Below, one piece after another: positions 17,677 to 28,800 of a DNA stretch of 64,000 nucleotides. The DNA comes from an uncultured Lachnospiraceae bacterium. Lineage in GTDB: Bacteria > Bacillota > Clostridia > Lachnospirales > Lachnospiraceae. Position 1 is the stretch's first letter. The number at the start of each line of letters is the position of its first letter. The translations under genes and the position numbers were made by a program. Location: the NCBI GenBank assembly GCA_947577185.1, contig CANPUE010000002.1, positions 124,001-188,000 on the forward strand. Direction: 5' to 3'. The notes beneath the pieces were generated by a model. That model was not told the origin of the DNA, searched no databases, and saw only the letters and a list, made by a program, of their open reading frames with translations.

Positions 17677-19050
17677 TTAATCACGATGTACTTTTTTGTC
17701 CGACTGCTCAAAACCATGAATCCAGTCGGAGCACAGATAATAAAACAGATAAATGACCGAGCTGATGCTCCAGGTAAGCGGATACGCCCAATAGATATAG
17801 CGGATCTCTCCTGTCAGATGCGTTACGATCATAATATATGTAATTCTAAGCACGCACCAGATCGAAAGCATGATGATCATCGGCACGAAAGCCTTCCCTG
17901 CACCGCGGCAGACCGCTGCCACCGCGTGGGAAAATGCCAGCAGGAAGTAAAACAGAGCGACTGTCCGCGCCTGCTGTACACCGTATTCGATCACGCCGCC
18001 CGTACTGTCAAACGCCCCGATCAGCTGCGGCGCAAAGATATAATAAAATACGCCGATCAGTTCCGCCAGAATGACAGCCGCCAGAATGCAGAAACGCGCA
18101 CCCTTTCTGGCACGGTCATATTTCTTTGCCCCAAGATTCTGGCTGATAAATGTTGTGCTCGCCATATTAAAACTCGTCACCGGCAAAAATACAAATCCTT
18201 CGATCTTGGCATGTGTGCCGTAGGCTGCCATCGCCAGTCTGCCAAATGCGTTGACCTGCGACTGTACGATCACATTGGCAAATGCGATCACCGAATTCTG
18301 AACGCCCGAGGGCAGCCCGTATCGTACCACCTCTGACAATACATCTTTATGATAACGGATCTTCCGCCATTCCACAGTATAGATGCTTCCTTTCTTCATC
18401 AGGTGCACCATACAGAGTACAACACTGGCCGCCTGCGAAATAACAGTCGCTGCCGCTGCTGCCCAGACTCCCTGATGGAACACCGCGATAAAAAGCAGAT
18501 CGAGCAGCACATTCAATACCGAAGAAAAGACCAGATAATACAGGGGCCGTCTGCTGTCTCCGAGCGCATTCATTATGCTGCGGCAGACATTATATAAAAC
18601 CATGGCCATCGCGCCCAAAAAATAATAGCGGAAATATTCGACCGCATCGGGCATAACCTCGGCATCTGTCTGCATCCACAGAAGGAATACCGGTGTAAAG
18701 ACAACGCCGACCACAGTCAGGATCACACCGCTGATGAGTCCGAATAGAAGCATCGTATGAATCGCGCGGGATACCTGACCCTCATCTCCCGCTCCGAAAT
18801 ACCGGGAGATCACCACCTCGCCGCCCATGGAAATCCCCATGAAAAAGCTGACCAGCAAAAAGATCAGCGTTCCCGACGAAGTGACCGCCGCCAATGCATT
18901 CGTCCCCAGATAACGCCCCACGATGAATGCATCCGCCGTATTATACAGCTGCTGAAACACCTGACTGAAAAAGACCGGCAGGGCAAATCCCAGCATCAAT
19001 GAATAGGGATTTCCCACTGTCATATCCTTTATACTGGATGACTGTTTCAT
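17677..19050 (-). CDS. MATE-family multidrug/Na+ antiporter
   Basis: A 457-residue membrane protein with about 12 hydrophobic segments in two similar halves. Typical MATE features are SLMLGFALPVFFSQVFQQLYNTADAFIVGRYLG near the N-terminus (in parts), SFFMGISMGGEVVISRYFGAGDE and, in the second half, STTFISQNLGAKKYDRARKGAR. Members export drugs or metabolites against Na+ or H+. The substrate is unknown and no biosynthetic genes adjoin it. AGGAGG lies before the ATG. A terminator-like hairpin lies immediately upstream of its ribosome site. Confidence 0.93.
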   Translation of the reverse strand: MKQSSSIKDMTVGNPYSLMLGFALPVFFSQVFQQLYNTADAFIVGRYLGTNALAAVTSSGTLIFLLVSFFMGISMGGEVVISRYFGAGDEGQVSRAIHTMLLFGLISGVILTVVGVVFTPVFLLWMQTDAEVMPDAVEYFRYYFLGAMAMVLYNVCRSIMNALGDSRRPLYYLVFSSVLNVLLDLLFIAVFHQGVWAAAAATVISQAASVVLCMVHLMKKGSIYTVEWRKIRYHKDVLSEVVRYGLPSGVQNSVIAFANVIVQSQVNAFGRLAMAAYGTHAKIEGFVFLPVTSFNMASTTFISQNLGAKKYDRARKGARFCILAAVILAELIGVFYYIFAPQLIGAFDSTGGVIEYGVQQARTVALFYFLLAFSHAVAAVCRGAGKAFVPMIIMLSIWCVLRITYIMIVTHLTGEIRYIYWAYPLTWSISSVIYLFYYLCSDWIHGFEQSDKKVHRD

Positions 19051-19067
19051 AATGACCTCCTATCGGC

Positions 19068-19106
19068 AAAATCGCTGTAACCCACGAAGCAAATGGGTTG
19101 CAGCGA
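19068..19106 (-). terminator. Terminator after the chemoreceptor gene, in the MATE leader
   Basis: On the minus strand TCGCTGCAACCCA pairs with TGGGTTACAGCGA (19106-19094 with 19084-19072, one mismatch) and is followed by TTTT. It lies between the chemoreceptor stop and the MATE ribosome site. Confidence 0.7.
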
Positions 19107-19151
19107 CTTCTATTGATCCGTTCTTACCAAAAGCAAATATGATCTGATCTG

Positions 19152-20846
19152 TTAGATTTCAAACCGATCCATCAATTGCACCATCGTTTCTACCTGAGCT
19201 TTCTGCTCTTCACTGACAGCCGCCGTTTCCTCTGATGTCGCCGAGTTATTATCCACAGCCGAGGAAACCTGCGCAACATTTTCGTTTAATTCCTGCATAT
19301 GACGCGTATCCCGTTTCAGCATCTGCTCAATCTGTCCCATTTTTTCTGTAGCCGCTTTTGCATCTGTCATTACCACAGTCATGTTTTGCTCTGTCTGCTC
19401 CGCGATCGAAATACTCTTGTCCATCACGGCAACCGTTGTCTCTATCAGTTCGGTCGTTCTTCCGGCTGCTTTTGACGACTCATTTGCCAGATTCTTCACC
19501 TGCTCCGCCACGACGGCAAAGCCTTTTCCGGCCTCTCCCGCTCTTGCCGCCTCAATCGCCGCATTCAGCGCCAGCAGATTCGTCTGGGACGCGATATCTT
19601 CTATCGCCTCTATGATCGTTCCGATCTGCTCGGAACATCTGCCGATCTCCTGGATCGAACTCTTTAACTCCTGCAGCTTTTCGTTTCCTTTTGACAGCGT
19701 TACCCCTGCCTCAGACGCCATTGCCGCGGATGCCTCCGCTTCATGCGCATTCGCTTCCATACTCTTTGTGATACGGTTAAACGACGTCATCAGTTCCGAT
19801 ACCTGAGAGGCCTGCATCGTACAGTTCTCCGCCAGATCCTGCGCCGCATACGCCAGCTGCTCCGAACCGCTGTCGATCTGTCCTGAAACTTCACGGATCG
19901 TTCTGAGCGTCTCCCGCATCTTTTCCCCGATCTGTATGAAAGATTCTTTGATTGATACGAATTCTCCCACATAGTCCTGTTGAATCTCGATGCGGTAATT
20001 CCCATTTCCCATCTTTTCAAGCGTCTGCGTTATCTCACGGATCATGCCCATCAGGTTGCTCTTCATAAAGGTGATCGCGGCAACCATCTTGCCGACTTCA
20101 CTCTCATCTGCTTCCAGGTCAAGCTCCACGTGGAATTCACCGCCTGCCAGCACACTCATCTGATCCGATACCTTCTGAATAGGCTCTAATAATTCTTTTT
20201 CCGAAAACCGGATCGTTCTGACAAATTCTTTCACAACATACAAAAAAGAAGCCGCGAACAAAACCTCAAAAAGATACTGCAAAACTTTCAGCACAGTCTG
20301 CTGTCTGCCTTTTCTGTCCAGGATCGCCAGGATCGTCGAATCTGTCTGATCATTGATCTGATCGACGGAATCTCCGTATTGTGTGCTGAACACACACGCC
20401 TGTGCCGCCTGGAGGTCTCCTGCCTGTACATGCGCGATCGCCTCCTTTTCCAGCGGAACGAGCTGGTCCGACATCGAAGCGATCTGATTCAGGCTGTTCC
20501 ACTCATCTTCCCTGAGTGAACATTTTTCCAAAGTCGCTATCGCGTTTTCCCTGTTTTTATCCTCATTCAATTCCTTCATGTAGCCGTTATAATACTTCTG
20601 GTCCCCCGTGACAGCATAAGACTGTATGTCGTAAGTCAGTGTCTTGGATGCGATCCGATACTGATTCAGCGCCACAGTCGTATTGATCTGTGCCGTCTGT
20701 ATTCTCGACATGGCCAGATTAAAACAAATAAATCCAAGCAGCAGCGCGGCCCCCGTCACCACAGACAATAGCGCCTGACGCACCAGACGCTTCAGCTGTG
20801 CCGCCTGACTCTTGTTTCCCGGTATCCCACTCTTCTTTTTCCCCAT
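19152..20846 (-). CDS. Methyl-accepting chemotaxis protein
   Basis: A 564-residue chemoreceptor. Membrane segment 1 at about 28-50 ([18 protein letters not shown]), a short helical sensor domain of about 140 residues, membrane segment 2 at about 187-208, a HAMP domain with the second-helix [18 protein letters not shown], then the cytoplasmic signalling hairpin with the conserved tip [20 protein letters not shown] (in parts: [33 protein letters not shown]). It relays signals to CheA/CheW. The small sensor resembles a four-helix-bundle MCP domain; the ligand is unknown. No che genes are in the window. Confidence 0.95.
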   Translation of the reverse strand: MGKKKSGIPGNKSQAAQLKRLVRQALLSVVTGAALLLGFICFNLAMSRIQTAQINTTVALNQYRIASKTLTYDIQSYAVTGDQKYYNGYMKELNEDKNRENAIATLEKCSLREDEWNSLNQIASMSDQLVPLEKEAIAHVQAGDLQAAQACVFSTQYGDSVDQINDQTDSTILAILDRKGRQQTVLKVLQYLFEVLFAASFLYVVKEFVRTIRFSEKELLEPIQKVSDQMSVLAGGEFHVELDLEADESEVGKMVAAITFMKSNLMGMIREITQTLEKMGNGNYRIEIQQDYVGEFVSIKESFIQIGEKMRETLRTIREVSGQIDSGSEQLAYAAQDLAENCTMQASQVSELMTSFNRITKSMEANAHEAEASAAMASEAGVTLSKGNEKLQELKSSIQEIGRCSEQIGTIIEAIEDIASQTNLLALNAAIEAARAGEAGKGFAVVAEQVKNLANESSKAAGRTTELIETTVAVMDKSISIAEQTEQNMTVVMTDAKAATEKMGQIEQMLKRDTRHMQELNENVAQVSSAVDNNSATSEETAAVSEEQKAQVETMVQLMDRFEI

Positions 20847-20897
20847 AGTCCCTCTCCTAAATATAAAAGATTTTGTTACAACCCACTTCTCTTTTCT

Positions 20898-20926
20898 ATT
20901 ATACCTAAGAAAAGACGCAAGAGCAA
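20898..20926 (-). promoter_or_regulatory. Sigma-A promoter for the chemoreceptor gene
   Basis: Minus strand TTGCTC, 17-base spacer, TATAAT, about 50 bp before the start codon. Confidence 0.55.
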
Positions 20927-20969
20927 TTCTTTTACAAAAAAACTTTTGGAGATCGCTCTCCGCCGCGTC

Positions 20970-20998
20970 TTGAAAAACATCTTTTTTTTCGCTATAAT
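20970..20998 (+). promoter_or_regulatory. Sigma-A promoter for the DHH phosphoesterase gene
   Basis: TTGAAA, 17-base spacer, TATAAT, about 60 bp before ATG 21061; diverges from the chemoreceptor promoter. Confidence 0.7.
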
Positions 20999-21060
20999 TT
21001 TATCAGATCTCTTTTTGGAAAGAAACAACGAAAAAGCGAAAATACAAAGGAGGCTTTATT

Positions 21061-21978
21061 ATGAGATTAGTTACCCGTTCCGATTTCGACGGATTGGCGT
21101 GCGGCGCCTTATTAAAAGAAGTCGGTCTGATTGACAGTTGGAAATTTGCCCATCCTAAAGATTTGCAGGACGGCCTTGTGGAAGTCACGGAAAATGACGT
21201 ACTGGCCAACGTCCCCTTTGTGGAAGGCTGCGGATTATGGTTTGACCATCATTCCAGCGAGCACGAGCGCAGCCGGCTGGAAGGCAGATATAAAGGCGAA
21301 AGCCGTATCACCCCGTCCTGCGCACGCATCATTTATGAATATTACGGCGGGCAGGAACGTTTCTCTCATTTTGACGATATGATGGCGGCCGTCGACAAAG
21401 TTGACTCGGGTAATCTCACGATTGATGAGATCCAGAATCCGACCGGCTGGATTCTGATCGGCTTTCTGATGGATCCCAGAACGGGACTCGGCAGATGGAG
21501 AAACTTCACGATCTCCAACTACCAGCTGATGGAAAAACTGATGGAATGCTGCCGTACAATGAGCACCGCGGAAATCCTTGCCCTGCCGGATGTACAGGAA
21601 CGTATAGCCGTCTATCATGAACAGGATGCCAAATTTAAGGAAATGGTGCGTGAACACACCCGTGTGGAAAAGAATGTTATCATTTCCGACCTGCGCGGCG
21701 TCGATCCGATCTATTCGGGCAACCGTTTCCTGATCTACAGCATGTACCCCGAACAGAATATTTCCGTTTGGATCGTAAACGGCAAAGGCGGGCTGGGCTG
21801 TTCCGCAGCGGTCGGCTACAGCATATTAAACAGGACCTGCAATATTAACGTCGGGAGCTTAATGCTAAAATACGGCGGAGGCGGCCACAAAGCAGTCGGA
21901 ACCTGTCAGTTTCATGATGACGAGATGGCGGAAAAGCTGCCGCAGCTGTTAGACGAAATCGTCAATTATCAGGAATAA
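21061..21978 (+). CDS. DHH/DHHA1-family phosphoesterase
   Basis: A 305-residue protein. Metal-binding motifs are SDFDGLACG (D8, D10) and the DHH box WFDHHSS (D62-H64), followed by a third acidic site in AAVDKVDSG. The C-terminal DHHA1 domain carries LMLKYGGGGHKAVGTCQF, which binds the nucleic acid or nucleotide end. The family includes exopolyphosphatases, c-di-AMP phosphodiesterases and nano-RNases; the truncated middle and lack of a sensor domain argue against GdpP. AAAGGAGG is well placed. It has its own promoter and terminator. Confidence 0.88.
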   Translation: MRLVTRSDFDGLACGALLKEVGLIDSWKFAHPKDLQDGLVEVTENDVLANVPFVEGCGLWFDHHSSEHERSRLEGRYKGESRITPSCARIIYEYYGGQERFSHFDDMMAAVDKVDSGNLTIDEIQNPTGWILIGFLMDPRTGLGRWRNFTISNYQLMEKLMECCRTMSTAEILALPDVQERIAVYHEQDAKFKEMVREHTRVEKNVIISDLRGVDPIYSGNRFLIYSMYPEQNISVWIVNGKGGLGCSAAVGYSILNRTCNINVGSLMLKYGGGGHKAVGTCQFHDDEMAEKLPQLLDEIVNYQE

Positions 21979-22020
21979 ACATACCCGTCAGCGCTTTCAT
22001 AAGTCTGATCCGGATGACAT

Positions 22021-22055
22021 TCAGGCAGGATTCTGTTCCTGCCTGATTTCTGTTT
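22021..22055 (+). terminator. Intrinsic terminator of the DHH phosphoesterase gene
   Basis: TCAGGCAGG (22021-22029) and CCTGCCTGA (22038-22046) form a perfect 9-bp stem followed by TTTCTGTTT. The T tract overlaps the last codon of the convergent addA gene. Confidence 0.85.
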
Positions 22056-25000
22056 ACTCCAACACGATCTCACGTCCCAGCCGGAAAGAATAAATGATCT
22101 TCTCCGCAGTACGCATGCCGCCTGCAGCGGAATAACCGGTGAGCTGCTCGAGGGCCTGGGCATAATAATCGAGCTGCGTCTGATAGCGTCTGACCAGTTC
22201 TTCCGGGGTCTTCACGGCGTCAGTTTTATAATCCACGACAATATTAACGCCGTCTTCTTCAAAGAAAACGTCTATGATCCCCTGGATCAGCACCGTCTCC
22301 TGCGCGGGAAAGCTTTCATTCAGGCGGTTGGCCGCGAGTCCGAGAACAAAGGGCTGTTCGCGGTAGAGTTTCCCTCTCCCGGCGGCCTGTGCCATCCGCT
22401 TCGCCACCCTGCTCTGCAAAAAAACGGCTATCTTTTGCGGAGAGACCGCATCGTAGCAGACCTTTGAAAGTCTGCCTTCTGCAAGCATCCGGTCCATCTC
22501 TTCTTTTGCCAGTTTCGCCAGGCTTTCCCGGTCATCGTCCGTCTCAGTCAATTTCCTGAAGTCAAACAATTCCATGACTTTATGAAACGCGCTTCCTCTG
22601 TCCGAACCGCTGACAGTATCGTCTTGTCTGATAAATCCGGGCAGGTAAGGGATCACCGGTTCCGCTTCATATAAGGAAAAAGAAAAGTCCGTCTCTTCCT
22701 CCATTCCGGCCTTTTTCAATTCCGACACCGTTGTCTTCGTATAGAGGTCTCTCAGATTGGCATACGGATATTCGTATGAAAATTTGTCTGACATCAGCGT
22801 CAGGAGCTGTTTATCCATCCGGTCAATGTCTCTGGTCCCGTCAAACAGCACTAATTTCCTTCTCGCCTCCTCCCGCACGATCGTCTCTTTCAGCTCTGCG
22901 CCCACACACGCTTCCCACGGCCGTATGCAGACTCTCATGTTCATTGTCTCCCCATACAGCGGATTGTGCGTGGACGGTTCCATCCCATACTGCTCCCAGA
23001 TCTCATCAAAGCACCGGCTGCGCGCCGCCGCAGACAGCAGGATATCCAGAAAGCAGGTCATCCCGGAGATCCTGTCATAGGAAAGAACGCGCTCCTTTTT
23101 TCCCTGAAGCAGCAGCAGGGAGGCGATCTTTTTCTCCGGTTTTTTCAGCACGCCTGTCAGGATCAGCTTTTCTTTGGCCCTCGTCATGGCGACATACAGA
23201 ATACGCAGTTCCTCCGCCAGATTATCCTGCCGCAGCTTATATGCAATAAAGTTTCTGCGCAGGTTCCTGCTCTTTGCCCGCAGACCGGTATCGACATAGT
23301 CCACACCAATTCCCCGTACCACGTCGGTCACCAGCGCCTCACTGGCGTCCCGGTTATTAAATCCTTTGGCCGTTCCGGCCACAATACAGATGGGAAATTC
23401 CAGCCCTTTGCTTTTATGAATGCTCATGATCCGGACGACGTCCGCATTCTCATCCTGCAGATTGGCCTCCCCATAATCCACATCGTATTTTTCCAGCTGT
23501 TCTATATAGCGCAGGAAATGATACAGACCATAATAACTCGTCTTCTCATAGTCCGCCGCCCGGACAAGCAGCATCTCCACATTCGCCCGTCTCCTGCTGC
23601 CGCCCGGTTTCGCCTGTACATAAGACAGATAGGCATACTCTCTGATCACAGTCTGGAGCAGTTCATGAACCGGCATGTAGACAGCCATATCCCGATACCG
23701 CTCTATCTCTTCCAGAAAGGCCAGGAACCGCCCGGGCAGCGCTTCCTCTGTCTCCTGATGCGCATATGTCCTCACTGCATCATAGAGATACCGCTCTTTG
23801 GGAAACATCGCCTTTGCGGAGGCGATCTCTTCCTCCGAAAAACCGCCGAAACAGGAATGAAGCACCCCGTAAAAGGGAATATCCTGCAGCGGATTGTCCA
23901 ACACCCGCAGAAAGTGCAGAAGTTCCTGAACTTCCGACGCGGCAAAGTAACCGGTCCGCGAAGTCACATGGACGGGAATTCCCTCTTCTTCCAAAACCGT
24001 TTTCATTTCTTCGTCCCATCCTGCCGTCGTCCGCAGCAATATGACAATGTCCTGATAGGCGGCAGGGCGCAGTTGTCCCGTCTCTTTGTCCGTCACCATA
24101 AAAGAGGCGGTAAGTTCTTTGATCCTGCGCGCGATCCCATACGCTTCCTGCTGTCTGGAACTGATATCTTCTTTCATCTCTTTCTCAAGCTCCGGAAACA
24201 GAAGGATCTCCGTATCATTTTCCCCGCCTGATCCCTCTCCAGGATCTGTAGACGCAGGATTTTCCGGATAAAGGGCCCCCGGATAGAGCGCAGCCTTTTC
24301 ATCATAATCAATCCCGCCGAGTTCTTTTCTCATCATCTGAGAGAACACTGCGTTGACGGAAGTAAGCACCGCTTCCCTGCTGCGGAAATTTTTGTGCAGG
24401 TCGATGCGAAGGACATCTCCGCCCTCGCTCTCCTGATAAGTATGATATTTGTCCATGAAAAGTTCCGGTCTTGCCAGACGGAATTTGTAAATACTCTGCT
24501 TCACATCGCCTACCATAAAGCGGTTAAAAGTTCCCTGCGCCTCCCCGGAAACGGCGGAAAGCAGATATTCCTGAACCAGATTGCTGTCCTGATATTCATC
24601 GATGAGAATCTCCGCAAAGTAACTTCTGTACTCCAGCGCGGTCTCTGAGGCTTCGATCATCTCCTCTCCCGGCCCGTCCGCGCCCTTGCGTATCAGGATG
24701 GACAGGGCAAAATGCTCAATATCGTCAAAATCCAGTATATTTTTATCCCGCTTTGCCTTTTCGAACTGTTCCATGAACAGAAGCGTCAGGTCAGTAAGCG
24801 CACAGACGGCTTCCCTGCACACAGGCATCTGCTGTATCACTTCTTCCGATGAGCGGGCAAAAAAATTCTTCTGTATGTTCTGCAGCTGCTCTTTGATCTC
24901 CGAACGGGTATTTTTCACAAGTTCTCTCTTGAGCGCCAGAACCGTCGCGTCCTTTTTGGAGGAAAGCCGTCCAAAAGAAAGAGCCTGAAAGGCCAGATAA

Positions 25001-25812
25001 CGCGCCTCATAGGTATCGGCGGCGCGCAGTTTCTCAAGCTTCCCCCGCTCTTCATCGAGCAGTTCCCCATACATATAAGGACCGTCGGGTTCCTCACAGC
25101 AGGCAATACATTGACTATATTGGTCGATCACTCCCTGCAGTGTGAGCGACGTCTCTTCCATCAGTTCACAGACCCATGGCAGCTGTGCAAATTCCTGAAT
25201 TGATTGTACCGGCGCATAATCTTCCCTGCGTGCCGCAAGCCATTCCTCCGGAAACGGATTGCTCATCGCAAAGTCATAGAGTTTGAAGACCGCATCTTCC
25301 ACTGCACTGTCCCTGCTGCCTGTACTGAAATATTCCATACAGCGCAAAAAAGACGCTTCTCCTTTTTGGTAGCACGCCTCCAGCACAGTTCCAAGCACAT
25401 CCATCCTGAGCAGCCTGAGTTCTCCCTCATCCGCTACGCGGAATGCCGGATCCAGGCCGATCGTATGAAAGTGATTGCGGATAATAAACAGACAGAAGCT
25501 GTCGATCGTCGTGATCTGGGCATTGTGCAGCAGGGCTGCCTGCCGCTGTAAATGTTCGTTTTCCGGTTCTGCGGCCAGTTTTTGTCCGATCGCCGCACTG
25601 ATCCGCTCGCGCATTTCCGCCGCCGCCGCATTGGTAAAGGTCACGACAAGAAGCCTGTCGACATCCACCGGGTGCGACGCATCGCTCACCATCTTCACGA
25701 TCCGCTCCACCAGCACCGCCGTCTTTCCCGAACCGGCCGCCGCTGATACGAGAAGGTTACAGCCGTGCGTATCGATCACTTTTTGTTGTTCCGGCGTAAA
25801 AGAAACACCCAT
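22054..25812 (-). CDS. addA: AddA, helicase-nuclease subunit of the AddAB recombination complex
   Basis: A 1252-residue UvrD-like helicase. N-terminal FTPEQQKVIDTHG, Walker A AAAGSGKT (24-31) and later helicase motifs including ILIDEYQDSN, VGDVKQSIYKFRLARPELF, MSIHKSKGLEFP and ILYVAMTRAKEKL. The C-terminal RecB-type nuclease has IIDVFFEEDG and VVDYKTDAV with QLDYYAQAL. With AddB it resects double-strand breaks and recognises Chi-like sites, the Firmicute counterpart of RecBCD. Its ATG directly abuts the addB stop codon, showing translational coupling. Confidence 0.97.
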   Translation of the reverse strand: MGVSFTPEQQKVIDTHGCNLLVSAAAGSGKTAVLVERIVKMVSDASHPVDVDRLLVVTFTNAAAAEMRERISAAIGQKLAAEPENEHLQRQAALLHNAQITTIDSFCLFIIRNHFHTIGLDPAFRVADEGELRLLRMDVLGTVLEACYQKGEASFLRCMEYFSTGSRDSAVEDAVFKLYDFAMSNPFPEEWLAARREDYAPVQSIQEFAQLPWVCELMEETSLTLQGVIDQYSQCIACCEEPDGPYMYGELLDEERGKLEKLRAADTYEARYLAFQALSFGRLSSKKDATVLALKRELVKNTRSEIKEQLQNIQKNFFARSSEEVIQQMPVCREAVCALTDLTLLFMEQFEKAKRDKNILDFDDIEHFALSILIRKGADGPGEEMIEASETALEYRSYFAEILIDEYQDSNLVQEYLLSAVSGEAQGTFNRFMVGDVKQSIYKFRLARPELFMDKYHTYQESEGGDVLRIDLHKNFRSREAVLTSVNAVFSQMMRKELGGIDYDEKAALYPGALYPENPASTDPGEGSGGENDTEILLFPELEKEMKEDISSRQQEAYGIARRIKELTASFMVTDKETGQLRPAAYQDIVILLRTTAGWDEEMKTVLEEEGIPVHVTSRTGYFAASEVQELLHFLRVLDNPLQDIPFYGVLHSCFGGFSEEEIASAKAMFPKERYLYDAVRTYAHQETEEALPGRFLAFLEEIERYRDMAVYMPVHELLQTVIREYAYLSYVQAKPGGSRRRANVEMLLVRAADYEKTSYYGLYHFLRYIEQLEKYDVDYGEANLQDENADVVRIMSIHKSKGLEFPICIVAGTAKGFNNRDASEALVTDVVRGIGVDYVDTGLRAKSRNLRRNFIAYKLRQDNLAEELRILYVAMTRAKEKLILTGVLKKPEKKIASLLLLQGKKERVLSYDRISGMTCFLDILLSAAARSRCFDEIWEQYGMEPSTHNPLYGETMNMRVCIRPWEACVGAELKETIVREEARRKLVLFDGTRDIDRMDKQLLTLMSDKFSYEYPYANLRDLYTKTTVSELKKAGMEEETDFSFSLYEAEPVIPYLPGFIRQDDTVSGSDRGSAFHKVMELFDFRKLTETDDDRESLAKLAKEEMDRMLAEGRLSKVCYDAVSPQKIAVFLQSRVAKRMAQAAGRGKLYREQPFVLGLAANRLNESFPAQETVLIQGIIDVFFEEDGVNIVVDYKTDAVKTPEELVRRYQTQLDYYAQALEQLTGYSAAGGMRTAEKIIYSFRLGREIVLE

Positions 25813-28800
25813 CTATTTTTCCTCCTTCTGCCGCGAAGCGCCGTCCTGGCCTTCCGAGCCGCTCAGTTCCTTTTCCATCAGGGCAAGCGCTTCATCCGGT
25901 GACAGGCCCGCGAGTCTGCGCATCTCATACCCCGCGATCTCCGTGTCAAAACCGCAGATGCTGCGAAATGCGCAATAAGTACATGCACTGTTCCCATTCT
26001 GTTCACAGGGATTGACCGCAATGTTTCCCTGTAAGATCCCGGAACCGGCTTCTCTGATCTTATAACTTACGTAATCAGAAATCACTTTCATGCCCTTTTC
26101 ATTTATGACACTCGAGTAAGCGGAGAAAGATCCGTCTTTTTTTCTTTCAATCGGAAGGATATCAGACTTACCGTCAAACTCCCCGTCTAACAGTGAGATG
26201 GCTTTGTCATTTTCGTTCACGATTCCGGTCATCTTTAATTCCTGCAGCAGTTTCCGGTTTAACTGCTCCGGTGTCAGGGTCTGTCCGTCTTCTATCATCG
26301 GGTCTGCGATATGATAATACAGCATAGCCGCCGGGATGACTTTTTTGTCCGGATGTCTCTTTTTTTCCATCCCCACCGCCACATTCATATAGACGACCAG
26401 CTGTAACTGCAGGCCATAATAGAGCGCCGCCAGGTCAAACTTCCGGGTGCCGGATTTATAATCTACGACTTTCACATAGACACAGTCATCTTCCTCACAG
26501 GTATCGATCCGGTCAATCCTGCCGCGGAGTTTCATTTTTTCTTCCCCGGTCAGGGCGATATTGACCGCATCCAGATCTTCCACCATGGAAAAAGACAGTT
26601 CGAAATGCGCCGGCGCAAAAGAACCCTTTTTCAACTGTTCCTGCAGCGTATTCACCGTGCGGGCAAGAATGCGCCTGATGCGCTGTAACAGATACTGGTT
26701 TCTGGCATTGCTGTAAAGAATCGTTTCCCCATAATTTACGGCATAGAGTTCGATCGCTTCTTCCAAAATCTGCTCTCCGGCCTCCTTTGGAAAGTCAAAC
26801 CAGGTATAATGATGTTCTGCGAGTTTTGCCGCAAACAGTTCCAGTACGCCATGAAATACATTTCCCATATCCACATCTTCAAAGCTGTACGCTTCCCGTT
26901 CTCTTAAAGACAGGCCATACTGTAAAAAATGTGCGTAGGCGCAGGCCGCATATTTCTCCAGCCGGCTGACGCTGTTTTGCAGAATCCCTCCGTAAAGCGC
27001 CAGCGTGATCTGCCTGGATAACGGCTTATCCAAATAGTGATAAAATGCCGTATCGATCAGCCGGTCGATGCGCTCCTGCCAGTCCGGGTCTGTGTGATAA
27101 GTATGATAAATCGTGAAAAGTTTTCGTTCTTTTTCCGCTGTGAGGCGCCCCGCCGCATATTCCCGCAGGAAATCCGTAAAGAATCCCACACCGTCTTCTC
27201 TGCCTGCCAGCTGTTCTTCTAACGGCCGCAGTTCCGGACATTCTATCGTAAGATGCGGGAACAGACGGCACATCGTGTCGATCAGATAGGCCGGGCGTTT
27301 GCTTTTCCCGTCATTGCCGACTTTCGCATAAGACAAATACAGTTGTTCCGAAGGTTTGGTCATATTCAGGTACAGGTACAGACGCTGAATATACATCTGC
27401 TGTCTGGGCGTCGGTGCGAGTTCCCATCCGGCCTCCTGCAGAAATTCCCTGTCGATGTCGGAAATAATGCCTCCGCCGCCCGCTCCTTTGGGAATATTCC
27501 CGTCATTGATCCCCAGGAAAAAAAGCGTCCGTACCTGTTTCAGACGGGTTCTCTCAATATCACCGACCACGATCCTGTCCACATTCTGTGGGATCGTTCC
27601 CACCGTGATCTCCGCAAATCCCGCGTCCAGAATCTCCGCAAATTCCCGGATTTCCATCTCTTCATCCCGCAAAAGTCCCTCGATCTGGTCGAGCAGATCG
27701 ATCACAAGCCCGTAAATCTGTCCGTATTCTTTCGCTCTCGCCAGATCGCCTTCCCGTTTAAACTTCTGTTCATAATGATCGAGCTTTTGCTGTAACTCAT
27801 TTTTCACCAGAAAATCATACAAGGCACGGACCAGTTCTCCCCCGCTGCGTCCCTGGGTCAGCAAAGGGGCAAGCTGTTCCATGAACTGCCCGCGGATCTC
27901 ATTCATTTTTTCAAGCGCGGCAACCCCCTCTTCCCCGTCCGTTTCTTTGTACACAAAAAGGCTGTTCCACTGTTTTTTCCCGCGAATGCCGAATCTGCGG
28001 ATATAATTTTCCAGTCTGTCAATCTCTGTGCGTTCAAATCCGCACAATCCCGTCCTGAAATAATGAAAAACCGCCTCTGCGCTGAAATCCTGCAAAATAA
28101 TCTGCAGCGCACTGCGGATATACTCCGTAAAGGGATTGAACAAAATCCCCCTCGTCTTATCCATATATACCGGAATCCCGAATCTGGCAAACGTTTCCTC
28201 GATCGTCCGCCCGTAGGTTTCCATGCTTCCGGTCACCACCGCGATATCCCGGAAATGCAGATCCCGATTCGTTTCCAACAGCCTGTAAATCTCGATGCAG
28301 GTCTGTCTGACTTCCTCTCCGGGCGTGGAAGCTTCCAGCAAATGGATATGACAGTTGTGCGCATCATACGTTTCCACCGGATAGCGAAACAGACACCGCT
28401 CCAGATGCGCCAGTTCAGGATTGTGCGCAAATCTCGGCAGACGCCCGTTTACCGTCTCTTTGCAGACCACTTCCGGCACCGTGCCGACCCCAATCTCCTC
28501 CCCCGCTTTCATCAGATCCCTGACCGTCTTTTTCGTGAGATGAAATAATCTCTGCTCTCCATCCATCTGGTACGGATTTTCGTCCGCGCCGATCGTCATG
28601 ACAACAATGACCGTGCGGGTCAATCTCAAAAGTTCCTGTATGACACGAAGCTGTATCGGCGTAAACCCGGTAAACCCGTCAAAGGCGATCACACAGTCCC
28701 GGATGATCTCAGACTTTGGCAGTGCCTCCCGCAGTCTGTCCAACGTCTCTTCCGTCGTCATAAAGCTGTCCCGGATATAAGCCAGGAAACTCTCATACAG